Positions 1 through 7,610 of a stretch of 64,000 nt of DNA are shown one piece after another (positions within the stretch are counted from its first letter, which is position 1; the number at the start of each line of letters is the position of its first letter). A program made the translations under genes and the position numbers. The stretch is from the NCBI GenBank assembly GCA_944321705.1, contig CALUMG010000010.1:36273-100272 (forward strand), read 5' to 3'. A model generated the notes under the pieces. The model was not told where the DNA came from. It saw only the letters and a program-made list of their open reading frames with translations, and did not search any database. The stretch is from an uncultured Muribaculaceae bacterium (GTDB lineage: Bacteria > Bacteroidota > Bacteroidia > Bacteroidales > Muribaculaceae).

Positions 1-75
1 CGATTGCAATGTGCGTCCCACAATGCCGGCGCGGTTGTAAACAGGTATTATGATTGAAACGAGTTCATTTCCCAT
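1..75 (-). CDS. Glycosyltransferase family 2, N-terminal fragment (runs off left edge)
   Basis: Only the first 25 codons are inside the window. Read on the minus strand from the ATG at 75-73 they give MGNELVSIIIPVYNRAG and so on, the first beta strand and nucleotide-binding turn typical of GT-A fold family 2 glycosyltransferases (S-I-I-I-P-V-Y-N-R). The enzyme would transfer a sugar from a nucleotide-sugar donor, probably to surface polysaccharide. The acceptor and the catalytic DxD motif lie outside the window. Two further glycosyltransferase genes occur at 2.3-4.3 kb on the other strand. The family call is fairly firm despite the short fragment; no specific function can be given. Confidence 0.7.
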   Translation of the reverse strand, partial: MGNELVSIIIPVYNRAGIVGRTLQS

Positions 76-130
76 TGGCTTGCGATGTCGTTATTACTAT
101 GAGATTGATAGTGAATTTTTTGCTTTTGCA

Positions 131-547
131 TTAAGCTACAGAAATGGAACTTAGTTCTCGACCGATAGAGCGTATTGTTTCAAAGATAGCTTCCAGTCGT
201 TCTGCGGATGGTTTCTTAGTACCGCTTACATATTGGGCGAACAAGCTTTGTGAGATTCCCAATCTGCGCGCTATGGCAGAGGCGTTAAGTTCGGGATGTG
301 CAATAAATATATCGTATAAAGGATTGTGTGTTTTTTTCATAAAGAATCCTTCGTAGCTCAAATCCTCATCTATTTCCCTCCAATGAATGCCATCTTTGCT
401 CAATGTAAAGTTGGCACGTTGTTCAGGTGTGGCAAATCTCAATCTCGGAAACTCTGCAAATTTCTCGCAGGCTTCCTTCCCATCAATTGTGCGTATCCAT
501 ATCGCTGTTTCGGTTAGCCAAACTTTTTCTACTGCAACATTTCCCAT
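131..547 (-). CDS. DUF2442 domain plus helix-turn-helix protein, antitoxin-like
   Basis: 138 residues. Residues 1-70 match the DUF2442 pattern (a strand-rich start, then 'EFPRLRFATPEQRANF' and 'GIHWREIDEDLS'). Residues 77-135 form a helix-turn-helix of the XRE/Cro type ('NASAIARRLGISQSLFAQYVSG'). DUF2442 proteins are commonly encoded next to DUF4160 proteins in a toxin-antitoxin-like arrangement, and here a DUF4160 reading frame ends 7 bases upstream (stop 555-557, start 547). The HTH suggests DNA binding and autoregulation of the pair. The partner is frameshifted, so the module may no longer work as a pair. Function is inferred from family and context only. Confidence 0.75.
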   Translation of the reverse strand: MGNVAVEKVWLTETAIWIRTIDGKEACEKFAEFPRLRFATPEQRANFTLSKDGIHWREIDEDLSYEGFFMKKTHNPLYDIFIAHPELNASAIARRLGISQSLFAQYVSGTKKPSAERLEAIFETIRSIGRELSSISVA

Positions 548-554
548 AATCCTA

Positions 555-795
555 TTATTTTGCTTGGTTAAAAAACTTATTCCAGTGTTCTGCTATTATT
601 TCTTGGTTTTCTTTTATAATTGATTCAACAAGTTTTAGTTCTGATGGCTTTAAACCATTGTTTTTCACTAATGTAACAGGAAATAATGAAAACTTGGCTC
701 TTATGTCATCTTTTTACGACATGAACATGAATGGGTTCGTGGTCGTTTGCATAAAACATGAATCGGAAACCAAATAGTATGAATATAGTAGGCAT
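555..795 (-). pseudogene. DUF4160 protein, disrupted by a one-base frameshift
   Basis: Reading from the ATG at 795 gives MPTIFILFGFRFMFYANDHE, then PIHVHVVK, the start of a DUF4160 protein, followed by a TGA. The rest (DDIRAKFSLFPVTLVK and so on, ending NKFFNQAK) continues in the next frame to a TAA at 555-557. The whole span is 241 bases, that is 80 codons plus one extra base. Removing one base from the run of five T on the plus strand (711-715) restores a 79-residue protein of normal family length. It sits directly upstream of the DUF2442-HTH gene and behind a consensus promoter. It could be a genuine mutation, phase variation at a homopolymer, or a sequencing error. Confidence 0.75.
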
Positions 796-815
796 ATTGG
801 TTTGTAATTGCAATA

Positions 816-847
816 CAAATATAGGTAATTATTTTATAACCTGCAAA
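816..847 (-). promoter_or_regulatory. Bacteroidetes-type promoter for the DUF4160/DUF2442 pair
   Basis: On the minus strand TTTG (847-844) is followed after exactly 20 bases by TATATTTG (823-816), matching the TTTG-N20-TAnnTTTG consensus. The ATG at 795 lies about 20 bases downstream. Confidence 0.7.
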
Positions 848-900
848 TATAATGACATAAAATGCTTTGAAGTGAAGATGAGATTACGGGAGTAGGGAAA

Positions 901-939
901 GGTGGTGCATCTGTTATTCTATAAACTAAATGCACCACC
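901..939 (-). terminator. Hairpin downstream of the T9SS cargo gene
   Basis: A perfect 10-bp stem (GGTGGTGCAT at 901-910 with ATGCACCACC at 930-939) separated by 19 bases begins 10 bases past the stop of the minus-strand gene at 949-1890. Only a short T run follows on the minus strand, so strength is uncertain. Confidence 0.6.
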
Positions 940-948
940 GGTAGGTTA

Positions 949-1890
949 TCAGAGGATGATTTTCCGGGTTATGCGATCGGTGGCGGTGGTTGCCGTGACG
1001 ATGTAGATGCCGGGGGCGAAGCCTGCCATATCGATTTCCGTGCTGCCGTCAGCCGATTGCGCGGTGGCCACTGTCCGGCCGTTGATGTCGTGGATGATTG
1101 CCATGATTGAGCCGTCGGCTGCAACTGTCACTGTCTTGCCGACCACCGTGATTGTGATTGCCGGGGATTGCATGGTCCCCGCTACGCTTTCCCCGGCACA
1201 TGTCGGGTCGCCGTCGTCAAATTCTTCCGACTTGTACACAATCCTACCGTCGGCAACGTTCCGCTCGAAATTGAATCGCACAATTGCTCCATTTGTCATC
1301 CAATCAGTAAACGGATATGCCAACTCTCCACACATACTACCGGCTGCTCCTGTTCCTTCAAGAAATGAATACGCGTCATATTCATCCTTAAAATATTTTC
1401 GCAATTTCCCATCTACTTCCACCATAAAAACATCTACAATGTTGACTGGATGTCCTGCTGGACAAAATGTGTCACCGACGTTCAAGTTGAAATCATAAAT
1501 CATTCTTTCTTCATCGCCATATCCTTCATATATAAGTTTTAGTAAAATCCAAATGCCAGTTAGATTTTCCTCTTCAGGATTGGGTATAAAATATACTCTT
1601 TTATCTTCTTCCCTCAAAAATCCATGAAGAGTAGCTGTCTCAATGTCAAGCGTGGCTGTTTGATAAGCATAGCATCTTTTATAAGTCTTACCGTTTATCA
1701 CTGTATCCCCCTTTAATTGTAATCGATAATATTCAGCACCCGGAGGGAAATGATAAGAAGCAACATACCCCCACTCCACGCCTTCCCTTACCACCGGGAC
1801 ATACTCGTATTCGGCTTCCTGTGCCCTGGTTGTCAATGCCATCATTAGCGTTGACAATATTACAATAATATAGTAAAATCTTGTTTTCAT
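949..1890 (-). CDS. Secreted protein with T9SS C-terminal sorting domain
   Basis: 313 residues. Residues 1-23 are a signal peptide (basic KTR, hydrophobic core, cleavage near TRAQ). The last 80 or so residues have the type A sorting-domain pattern of the type IX secretion system: 'AIIHDINGRTVATAQ', then 'GFAPGIYIVTATT', ending 'RKIIL'. Such proteins cross the inner membrane by Sec and the outer membrane by T9SS, and the domain is removed on export. The middle (about residues 24-230) is not recognised; it is rich in Tyr, Glu and Asp and looks like a beta-rich extracellular domain. PorW and PorX homologues of the same pathway are encoded at 36-41 kb. A tiny signal-peptide-like frame ends 28 bases upstream. 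Confidence 0.8.
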   Translation of the reverse strand: MKTRFYYIIVILSTLMMALTTRAQEAEYEYVPVVREGVEWGYVASYHFPPGAEYYRLQLKGDTVINGKTYKRCYAYQTATLDIETATLHGFLREEDKRVYFIPNPEEENLTGIWILLKLIYEGYGDEERMIYDFNLNVGDTFCPAGHPVNIVDVFMVEVDGKLRKYFKDEYDAYSFLEGTGAAGSMCGELAYPFTDWMTNGAIVRFNFERNVADGRIVYKSEEFDDGDPTCAGESVAGTMQSPAITITVVGKTVTVAADGSIMAIIHDINGRTVATAQSADGSTEIDMAGFAPGIYIVTATTATDRITRKIIL

Positions 1891-1918
1891 ATTAGATTAA
1901 TCGTTGAACATAAGATTT

Positions 1919-2011
1919 TTAGTGGGCGTGGCCTTTCTCCAAAATCTTGAATTGCGCTGCTGCGATTAGCGAAATGTAGCATAAGATTGATAGAAGTAAT
2001 AGTTTCTTCAT
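1919..2011 (-). CDS. Possible 30-residue secreted peptide, or remnant
   Basis: A short frame on the minus strand from ATG at 2011 to TAA at 1919-1921. It begins MKKLLLLSILCYISLIAAAQ, a textbook signal peptide ending in A-A-A-Q, then only ten further residues (FKILEKGHAH). It lies immediately upstream of the T9SS cargo gene in the same orientation. It may be a small exported peptide, a leader, or the stump of a lost secreted protein. Nothing beyond the signal-like sequence supports it. Confidence 0.3.
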   Translation of the reverse strand: MKKLLLLSILCYISLIAAAQFKILEKGHAH

Positions 2012-2323
2012 AATCCTACTTGTTTTTAGGTTATTTATACTTCAAAATATAGTTAATTAAAATTAAAAATACAAAGAAATTATTGGATTTGTTTGTCTTA
2101 TTTCTATAAAAATGACAGACGGAATTATTTTTTCATTTCAGTATATTAAAATCAGTCTTGCCATGTCATGGAAAAATAGGAAATGGTGCTTTCTTGAGTA
2201 TTGCAGATGAGGTGGCAAATAAAATTATGGCTTGGGCTATTGCATATTTCGATAATTCTGCCGAATATTGCATTCATTTTTGCCGGGCGGTTCCGGAAGT
2301 TGATAAAAACGGTCGATGTTTTC
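2012..2323. other. AT-rich intergenic stretch, no gene recognised
   Basis: About 310 bases between a minus-strand unit and the plus-strand glycosyltransferases. An open frame runs in phase with the downstream gene from 2201, but its 41 extra residues are not glycosyltransferase-like, so it is left out. It presumably contains divergent promoters; no exact consensus match was found. Confidence 0.5.
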
Positions 2324-3460
2324 ATGGAAAAGTTGAAGATTTTATTTTTTGGCGACGCAAGCAATTACCATATAACGCTTGCTGCGGCATTGAGGGAACT
2401 TGGTCATGAAACAACTGTCATATCGAGCGGAAGTGGCTGGATGGACACTCGGCGCGACATCAACTTGTCGCGAGGTGCCGGACTGACGGGTGCTGTGAAA
2501 TATGTTGCCGACATAGTGAGATTGCTTCCACGATTGAGGGGGTATGACGTGGTGCATTTAATTAACCCTATTTTTATAGACCTGCGTCCCGGCAAGGTGA
2601 AGATGGTGTTTGATTGCCTGCGGCGTAACAACAGGCATGTGTTCTTGTCGGCTATCGGAACGGACTTGTGCTATGTGAAAGCCTGCTATGACGGGAAGAC
2701 ATTCCGTTATTCGGACTACTTGGTAGGCGACAGGCCGTCGCCTTATATGCTTTCGAGTGAGAGCAAAGGACAATCAAACTGGTTCCTGCCTGAGATGAAG
2801 CAATATTCTAAACACTTCGTGTCGCACATCGAGGGTGCGGTGGCCTGTCTGTATGAATACTATGCTGCTTATAGCAAAGAATTGCCGAAAGATAAATTGG
2901 CTTACGGTGGTATTCCTATCGACACCGATGCGATAGAGCCAAAAATAATCACAGAGACTCCAGACAAGGTGAAATTTTTCATAGGCGTGCAGCGAAACAG
3001 AAATGTGCTTAAAGGGACTGACTTGTTGCTTGCTGCATTGAAAAGAACATGCGACCGTTTCCCGAAACAATGCGAAATGCGAGTAGTGGAGAATGTGCCA
3101 TACGCCGAGTATGTGAAACTGATGTCGGAATCGCATGTCATCCTTGACCAGCTTTATTCATATACTCCGGCCACAAACGCGTTGCTCGGCATGGCCCGTG
3201 GCCTTGTTGCCGTGAGTGGGGCAGAGCCGGAATTTTATGATTTCATAGGCGAGCATGATTGCAGGCCCATTGTCAATGTCTCGCCGCTTGTCGATGGAGA
3301 CATAGATGCCAAGCTCGCATGGATAGTGGAAAATCGCGACAAGTTGCCGACGCTCTCAAGGATGAGCCGGGAATTTGTCGTCAAGCATAATGACAGCCGC
3401 AAGGTAGCACTGCGGCATTTGGATTTTTGGAATAAAATAATAAACAGAAATGACGCTTGA
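2324..3460 (+). CDS. Glycosyltransferase, GT-B (family 4-like)
   Basis: 378 residues with the start at 2324 (MEKLKILFFGDASNYH). The frame is open further upstream to 2201, but the family's first beta strand (KILFFGDASNYHITLAAAL) begins at this ATG. The arrangement suggests a GT-B enzyme. The N-terminal Rossmann half carries 'DVVHLINPIFID'. The C-terminal half has 'FFIGVQRNRNVLKGTDLLLAAL' and 'MSESHVILDQLYSYTPATNALLGMARG', the usual donor-binding helix region. It would transfer a nucleotide-activated sugar to a surface glycan or lipid carrier at the cytoplasmic face. Its 3' end overlaps the next glycosyltransferase by 11 bases, so the two are translated as a pair. Donor and acceptor are unknown. 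Confidence 0.75.
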   Translation: MEKLKILFFGDASNYHITLAAALRELGHETTVISSGSGWMDTRRDINLSRGAGLTGAVKYVADIVRLLPRLRGYDVVHLINPIFIDLRPGKVKMVFDCLRRNNRHVFLSAIGTDLCYVKACYDGKTFRYSDYLVGDRPSPYMLSSESKGQSNWFLPEMKQYSKHFVSHIEGAVACLYEYYAAYSKELPKDKLAYGGIPIDTDAIEPKIITETPDKVKFFIGVQRNRNVLKGTDLLLAALKRTCDRFPKQCEMRVVENVPYAEYVKLMSESHVILDQLYSYTPATNALLGMARGLVAVSGAEPEFYDFIGEHDCRPIVNVSPLVDGDIDAKLAWIVENRDKLPTLSRMSREFVVKHNDSRKVALRHLDFWNKIINRNDA

Positions 3461-4253
3461 AATACTCATTTGCACATTTAATGACGGAATAAAGCGTGCC
3501 GCCCAAGTACCGTTTGAACCTACGCACAATATCTCATATCTGGTTTCGTGGCAGCAGGGAGAAGGCTATGAGCCGTGTCAACTGCCCGACGAGTTGAAAC
3601 GCGACGATGTGAAGGTCATTCAAGTGAAAGGACGCGGACTTTCGGTCAATCGAAACCATGCATTGGAGAATGCCACAGGAGACATTTGTCTTATTGCCGA
3701 TGACGACATAACATATTTGCCAAACCATGTGGTGCATGTGGTGGAATATTTTGAATCACGTCCGACGCTCGATGTAGCCTCATTCAAGTATGCCTCGCAT
3801 GCCAATCCTAAATCTTACCCTTCGTATTCCTTTGATTTGCGGCAAAAGGTTAAAGGTTATCATCTATCTTCGATTGAAATCGCATTCAGGCGAACATCGG
3901 TGCAAGGAAAGTTGCGATTCAATGAACTGTTTGGAATCAACGCCCCCGTGCTTGGAGCCGGAGAAGAGAGCGTGTTTGCACTCGATGCCGTCAACATGGG
4001 GCTGAACTGGTTCTTTTTCCCTTATGTGATAGCTCGCCACGAGCATCCCACGACAAGTGTGCGTGATGGCGACGCGTCGGCTTATCTGATGTCGAACGGA
4101 GCATATATATATCTTGCCTACAAGGACGGAACGGCGTTGCCGCGCTGTGTATTATTTGCGTGGCGGACAAGCCATAATCCGATAAAATTCTTCAAGGCGT
4201 TGAAAGCTGTTTTTAAGGGATATGCATACATAAAAGAACACGCGTCGGTTTGA
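3450..4253 (+). CDS. Glycosyltransferase family 2 (GT-A)
   Basis: 267 residues. The first strand (LEILICTFNDG) and an acidic metal-binding motif in 'GDICLIADDDITYLP' (three consecutive Asp, about residues 79-81) are those of family 2 GT-A transferases. 'GAGEESVFALDAVNMGLNW' near residue 173 matches the conserved ED/EE acceptor-side segment. No membrane segment is seen, so it is likely cytoplasmic or peripheral. It overlaps the preceding glycosyltransferase by 11 bases and is followed by a strong terminator, giving a two-gene unit. Probably builds part of a surface glycan; the sugar is not predictable. Confidence 0.78.
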   Translation: MTLEILICTFNDGIKRAAQVPFEPTHNISYLVSWQQGEGYEPCQLPDELKRDDVKVIQVKGRGLSVNRNHALENATGDICLIADDDITYLPNHVVHVVEYFESRPTLDVASFKYASHANPKSYPSYSFDLRQKVKGYHLSSIEIAFRRTSVQGKLRFNELFGINAPVLGAGEESVFALDAVNMGLNWFFFPYVIARHEHPTTSVRDGDASAYLMSNGAYIYLAYKDGTALPRCVLFAWRTSHNPIKFFKALKAVFKGYAYIKEHASV

Positions 4254-4273
4254 TTCTGTTGCGTTTAGGATGA

Positions 4274-4308
4274 AAAATCGGGAGGCATTTTTGATGCCTC
4301 CCGATTTT
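4274..4308. terminator. Bidirectional terminator between glycosyltransferase and argB
   Basis: A 15-bp perfect stem (AAAATCGGGAGGCAT at 4274-4288, ATGCCTCCCGATTTT at 4294-4308) with a 5-base loop. The A and T runs flanking the stem make it work in both directions. The two genes converge here. Confidence 0.9.
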
Positions 4309-4327
4309 GTTTCTGTGTGGATGCGGA

Positions 4328-5101
4328 TTATAGATGCATGTGAGTACCCCGTGTAAAATCTTTGAGATTGTCGGCTCTTGTTATCAAGACTTTTTTGACT
4401 CCGGCATCAAGAGTGGCAAAAGCATTGTCGAGCTTAGGAATCATTCCGCCCGAAACGATACCTTTTGCTTTCAGGGAAGCATAATTTTCCTGGTCAAGTG
4501 ATGTGATGACACTTGCGTCATCGTTTTCATCAAGCAGCACGCCCTCTTTCTCAAAGCAAAAGACAAGTGTTACATCGAAATATCCGGCCAGTGATTTGGC
4601 AGTTTCGGCAGCCATCGTGTCGGCATTGGTGTTCAAGATGTTACCTTGCCCGTCATGCGTGAGGGGGGCTATGATGGGGACTATGCCTGTGTTGATGATA
4701 TGAGAAAGAGTCTTGCCGTCGGCATGACGTACATCGCCCACCCAGCCGAAATCAATGGGAGAAGGTTTCCTTTTCTCGCTCAGGATTATGTTCATGTCGG
4801 CACCAGTCAAGCCGAGGGCGTTTATCCCCGAAGCTTGCAATCCTGCAACGATGCGCTTGTTGACAAGGCCTCCGTAGACCATTGTCACCACTTCCAGCAT
4901 GTTGTCGTCGGTTATGCGCCTGCCGTCAATCATCTTGGTCTCGATTCCAAGTTTTGCGGCAAGTTGCGTGGCCGAGCGTCCGCCGCCATGCACAAGCAGT
5001 TTTTTCCCTTGAATTGAAGAAAAGTCGGCAAGCAACATGTCGAGAGATTTCTTATCTTCGACAATCTTGCCACCGACTTTCACTATCGTGAGTTTCTCCA
5101 T
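4328..5101 (-). CDS. argB: Acetylglutamate (or succinylglutamate) kinase
   Basis: 257 residues, the usual ArgB length. Phosphorylates the gamma-carboxylate of N-acyl-glutamate in arginine synthesis. Seen: the amino-acid kinase start 'IVKVGGKIVED' with the ATP-binding Lys, 'LLVHGGGRSATQLAAKLGI' (Gly-rich loop), 'ITDDNMLEVVTMVYGG', and 'NADTMAAETAKSLAG' of the acyl-glutamate site. In Bacteroides fragilis the pathway is known to use succinylated intermediates, so the true substrate here may be N-succinylglutamate (inference). It lies 18 bases downstream of prfB on the same strand and is probably cotranscribed; an ArgE-like deacylase of the same pathway is divergently encoded just beyond prfB. 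Confidence 0.92.
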   Translation of the reverse strand: MEKLTIVKVGGKIVEDKKSLDMLLADFSSIQGKKLLVHGGGRSATQLAAKLGIETKMIDGRRITDDNMLEVVTMVYGGLVNKRIVAGLQASGINALGLTGADMNIILSEKRKPSPIDFGWVGDVRHADGKTLSHIINTGIVPIIAPLTHDGQGNILNTNADTMAAETAKSLAGYFDVTLVFCFEKEGVLLDENDDASVITSLDQENYASLKAKGIVSGGMIPKLDNAFATLDAGVKKVLITRADNLKDFTRGTHMHL

Positions 5102-5119
5102 GCGAAAAAATAAATGATT

Positions 5120-6233
5120 TTATTCCTTTCCTGCAAATTCCATCAAGTATGCCTTGATGAATCCGTCTATTTCACCATCCATCACGGCATTCACATCCGA
5201 TGTCTGGAATCCTGTGCGATGGTCTTTTACACGGCGATCGTCAAATACATAGCTTCGTATTTGTGAGCCCCATTCGATTTTCATCTTGCTGTCTTCCACC
5301 TTTCGCTGTTCGGCACGGCGATGTTGCAATTCTTTTTCGTAGAGGATGGATTTGAGTTGCCTCATTGCGTTCTCCTTGTTCTTTGGCTGGTCACGCGTTT
5401 CGGTGTTCTCAATTAGGATTTCTTCCTCTTCTCCGGTGTACGGGTCTTTGTACTGATAACGTAGACGTACTCCCGATTCGACCTTGTTTACGTTCTGTCC
5501 GCCGGCACCACCACTTCGGAATGTATCCCACGATATTGAAGCAGGGTTGACAACGACTTCTATCGAGTCGTCGACGAGAGGTGTGACGAATACCGACGCA
5601 AATGAGGTCATTCGTTTCCCTTGTGCATTGTAGGGTGATACCCTTACGAGACGGTGCACGCCGTTTTCGCTTTTCAGGAATCCATATACATAATCGCCTT
5701 CTACCTTGATTGTTACCGACTTGATTCCGGCATCATCACCTTCGAGCAATTGTGATATGGTGGTCTTGTAGCCGTGTTTTTCACACCATCTCAAGTAAAG
5801 GCGCATGAGCATTTGCGCCCAATCCTGGCTTTCTGTGCCACCTGCTCCCGAATTAATCTTGACAACAGCTCCCAGTTTGTCTTCTTCAAGACGCAACATG
5901 TTTCGCAACTCGAGTTTTTCAATCTTGTCGATTGTCCGGGCATAGATGTCGTCAAGTTCACTTTCGGTTATCAACTCTTCCTTGACAAAATCAAAACCAA
6001 GGGTCAATTCTTCGACCATCTTGTCGACTTCGTCATAATTGTCAATCCAATAATGTAAATTCTTTACTTTGCGCATTTGAGCTTCCGCGCTCTTTCTGTC
6101 GTCCCAAAAGTCGGGGACATGTGTGCGCAATTCTTCTTCTTCTACTTCGACACGCTTGTTGTCGATGTCAAAGATACCTCCTCAACGCGTCCTTGCGTTC
6201 TTGTGTCTCTTTTAGTTGTTCGAGTGTAATCAC
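5120..6233 (-). CDS. prfB: Peptide chain release factor 2, with programmed +1 frameshift
   Basis: RF2 reads UGA and UAA stop codons and triggers release of the finished protein. Translation starts at GTG 6233 (MITLEQLKETQERKDALRRY), reaches CTT-TGA, shifts +1 and continues as LDIDNKRVEVEEEELRTHV to the stop at 5120. That gives 21 plus 349, or 370 residues, normal for RF2. The GGQ motif is present in 'SGGAGGQNVNKVESG'. The stop-recognition tripeptide, SPF in Escherichia coli RF2, reads SPY here ('VRVSPYNAQGKRMTSF'). The downstream frame alone, from an internal ATG at 6130, would miss the N-terminus. A consensus promoter lies at 6288-6319. argB follows 18 bases downstream. Confidence 0.93.
6167..6182 (-). 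promoter_or_regulatory. prfB autoregulatory frameshift site
   Basis: On the minus strand AGGAGG (6182-6177), then TAT, then CTT TGA C (6173-6167). This is the classic RF2 arrangement: an internal Shine-Dalgarno-like hexamer three bases before the slippery CUU and an in-frame UGA followed by C. When RF2 is scarce the ribosome pauses at UGA and slips +1, restoring RF2. Confidence 0.93.
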
Positions 6234-6287
6234 TGTCTTTTGGTTGTTATGGTTAATAAAAAATGGAAAAATCTCGTTTTCAAGTGG

Positions 6288-6319
6288 CAAAGTTAGTGCA
6301 ATGCCGTCAGATACGCAAA
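6288..6319 (-). promoter_or_regulatory. Promoter for prfB-argB
   Basis: On the minus strand TTTG (6319-6316), a 20-base spacer, and TAACTTTG (6295-6288), an exact fit to the Bacteroidetes consensus, about 50 bases before the GTG start at 6233. Confidence 0.75.
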
Positions 6320-6371
6320 TCGGCTGGCATTATCGATTCACTCGACTTGTACGACATTTTCATAATATCGG

Positions 6372-6441
6372 CTTCGTCTCGGCATTGTAAAAAAATAAGC
6401 AAGCTCATTTTTTTCAATACACTCGACTTGCACTATATTTG
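6372..6441 (+). promoter_or_regulatory. Recurrent promoter element, copy 1 (before argE-like gene)
   Basis: Blocks in order: CGTCTCGGCATTG, AATAAGCAAGCTCATTTTT, CACTCGACTTGCAC, TATATTTG (6434-6441). Related blocks in the same order precede the antiporter (9255-9308 and 9321-9385) and rfbC (13052-13120). The last block is a -7 box, so transcription would start close to the ATG at 6446, giving a very short or absent leader. Confidence 0.65.
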
Positions 6442-6445
6442 TATC

Positions 6446-7522
6446 ATGGATGAATTATATTATGATGCTTTGGACTTGCTGAAAAAGATGGTGTCGATTC
6501 CGTCTTTTAGCAGGCAGGAGAACGAGGTGGCCGACTTGATTGAAAATGAAATTACTAAATATGGATTCAAGGCTTGTCGGCATGGCAATAATGTTTGGAG
6601 CATTGCCCCCTATTTTGACGAATCGATGCCTACGTTATTGCTTAACAGCCATATCGATACTGTAAAACCTGCCGACGGTTGGGATACAAACCCTTTTGTC
6701 CCATTTGAAACTGAAGATGAACGCATATACGGGCTTGGCACGAACGATGCCGGTGCTTCGGTCGTGTCGCTACTGGCAGCTTTTCGTTACCTTGCCGATT
6801 GTGACAGAGATTATAATCTTGTTTTCCTCGCTTCTTGTGAAGAGGAAGTAAGCGGTAGGAATGGTATTGAATCGGTGTTGCCGTTGTTGCCTAAAGCCGA
6901 TGTCGCGATAGTGGGCGAGCCTACCTGCATGGAACCTGCTGTTGCCGAAAAAGGTCTTATGGTGCTTGATGGTATCGTGACTGGCATTGCAGGTCATGCG
7001 GCAAGGAATGAAGGAGAAAATGCCATTTATAACGCGATGGACGTGATAACGGCTTTGCGCGAATTGACATTTGAACGTGAATCGGAGATGCTTGGACCTG
7101 TGAAAATAAGTGTTACGCAGATAGAAGCCGGGAAACAGCATAATGTGATTCCCGACAGGTGTAAAATAGTGGTTGATGTGAGGACGACCGATGCTTACAG
7201 CAATATTGAAACACTGGAATTAATAAACAAATGCGTTGGAGAGAAATGCACGCTTGTCCCGCGTTCTACTCGGCTCGAACCTTCAGGTATTGAAGAGTCG
7301 CATCCGCTTGTGAAAAGATTGAAAATACTTGGGAAAAAACCTTTTGGGTCGCCTACGTTGAGCGATCAGGCATTAATGCCGTTCCCGTCGGTGAAGATTG
7401 GCCCCGGAGATTCGGCACGGTCGCATACAGCCAATGAATATATCTGTTTGCATGAGGTGCGTGAGGCGATACAGACCTATGTGACACTTCTTGACGGATG
7501 CCACATTCCTAAAAATGAATAA
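6446..7522 (+). CDS. argE: M20-family deacylase, ArgE-like (N-acyl-ornithine deacylase)
   Basis: 358 residues from ATG 6446 (MDELYYDALDLLKKM). The frame is open upstream, but those codons overlap the promoter. Zinc-peptidase motifs of the M20 family are visible: 'LLLNSHIDTVKP' (first metal His and catalytic Asp), 'GLGTNDAGASVV' (bridging Asp), 'ASCEEEVSG' (catalytic Glu and metal Glu), 'IVGEPT', and a C-terminal metal His in 'SARSHTANEYI'. The protein would remove the acyl group from N-acetyl- or N-succinyl-ornithine in arginine synthesis; in Bacteroidetes the succinyl form is plausible. argB is nearby, supporting that role over DapE or a general peptidase, but substrate choice in M20 cannot be settled from sequence. 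Confidence 0.8.
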   Translation: MDELYYDALDLLKKMVSIPSFSRQENEVADLIENEITKYGFKACRHGNNVWSIAPYFDESMPTLLLNSHIDTVKPADGWDTNPFVPFETEDERIYGLGTNDAGASVVSLLAAFRYLADCDRDYNLVFLASCEEEVSGRNGIESVLPLLPKADVAIVGEPTCMEPAVAEKGLMVLDGIVTGIAGHAARNEGENAIYNAMDVITALRELTFERESEMLGPVKISVTQIEAGKQHNVIPDRCKIVVDVRTTDAYSNIETLELINKCVGEKCTLVPRSTRLEPSGIEESHPLVKRLKILGKKPFGSPTLSDQALMPFPSVKIGPGDSARSHTANEYICLHEVREAIQTYVTLLDGCHIPKNE

Positions 7523-7549
7523 ACGACGTGAGTCATGGGATATAAAAAT

Positions 7550-7584
7550 AAGACTCGGCCACTGTTTCACTGCGGTCGAGTCTT
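7550..7584. terminator. Terminator between argE-like and beta-helix genes
   Basis: An 11-bp stem with one G-T pair (AAGACTCGGCC at 7550-7560, GGTCGAGTCTT at 7574-7584), followed by a T-rich tract. The flanking genes converge here. Confidence 0.75.
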
Positions 7585-7610
7585 GTTTTATCGTTTAAAA
7601 TCTAATATAA

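Noticed and set aside
2201..2323. N-terminal extension of the first glycosyltransferase
   Set aside because: The extra 41 residues precede the family's first beta strand and do not resemble it; ATG 2324 fits better.
6168..6170. In-frame TGA in prfB as evidence of a pseudogene
   Set aside because: It is the standard programmed frameshift site with all elements intact.
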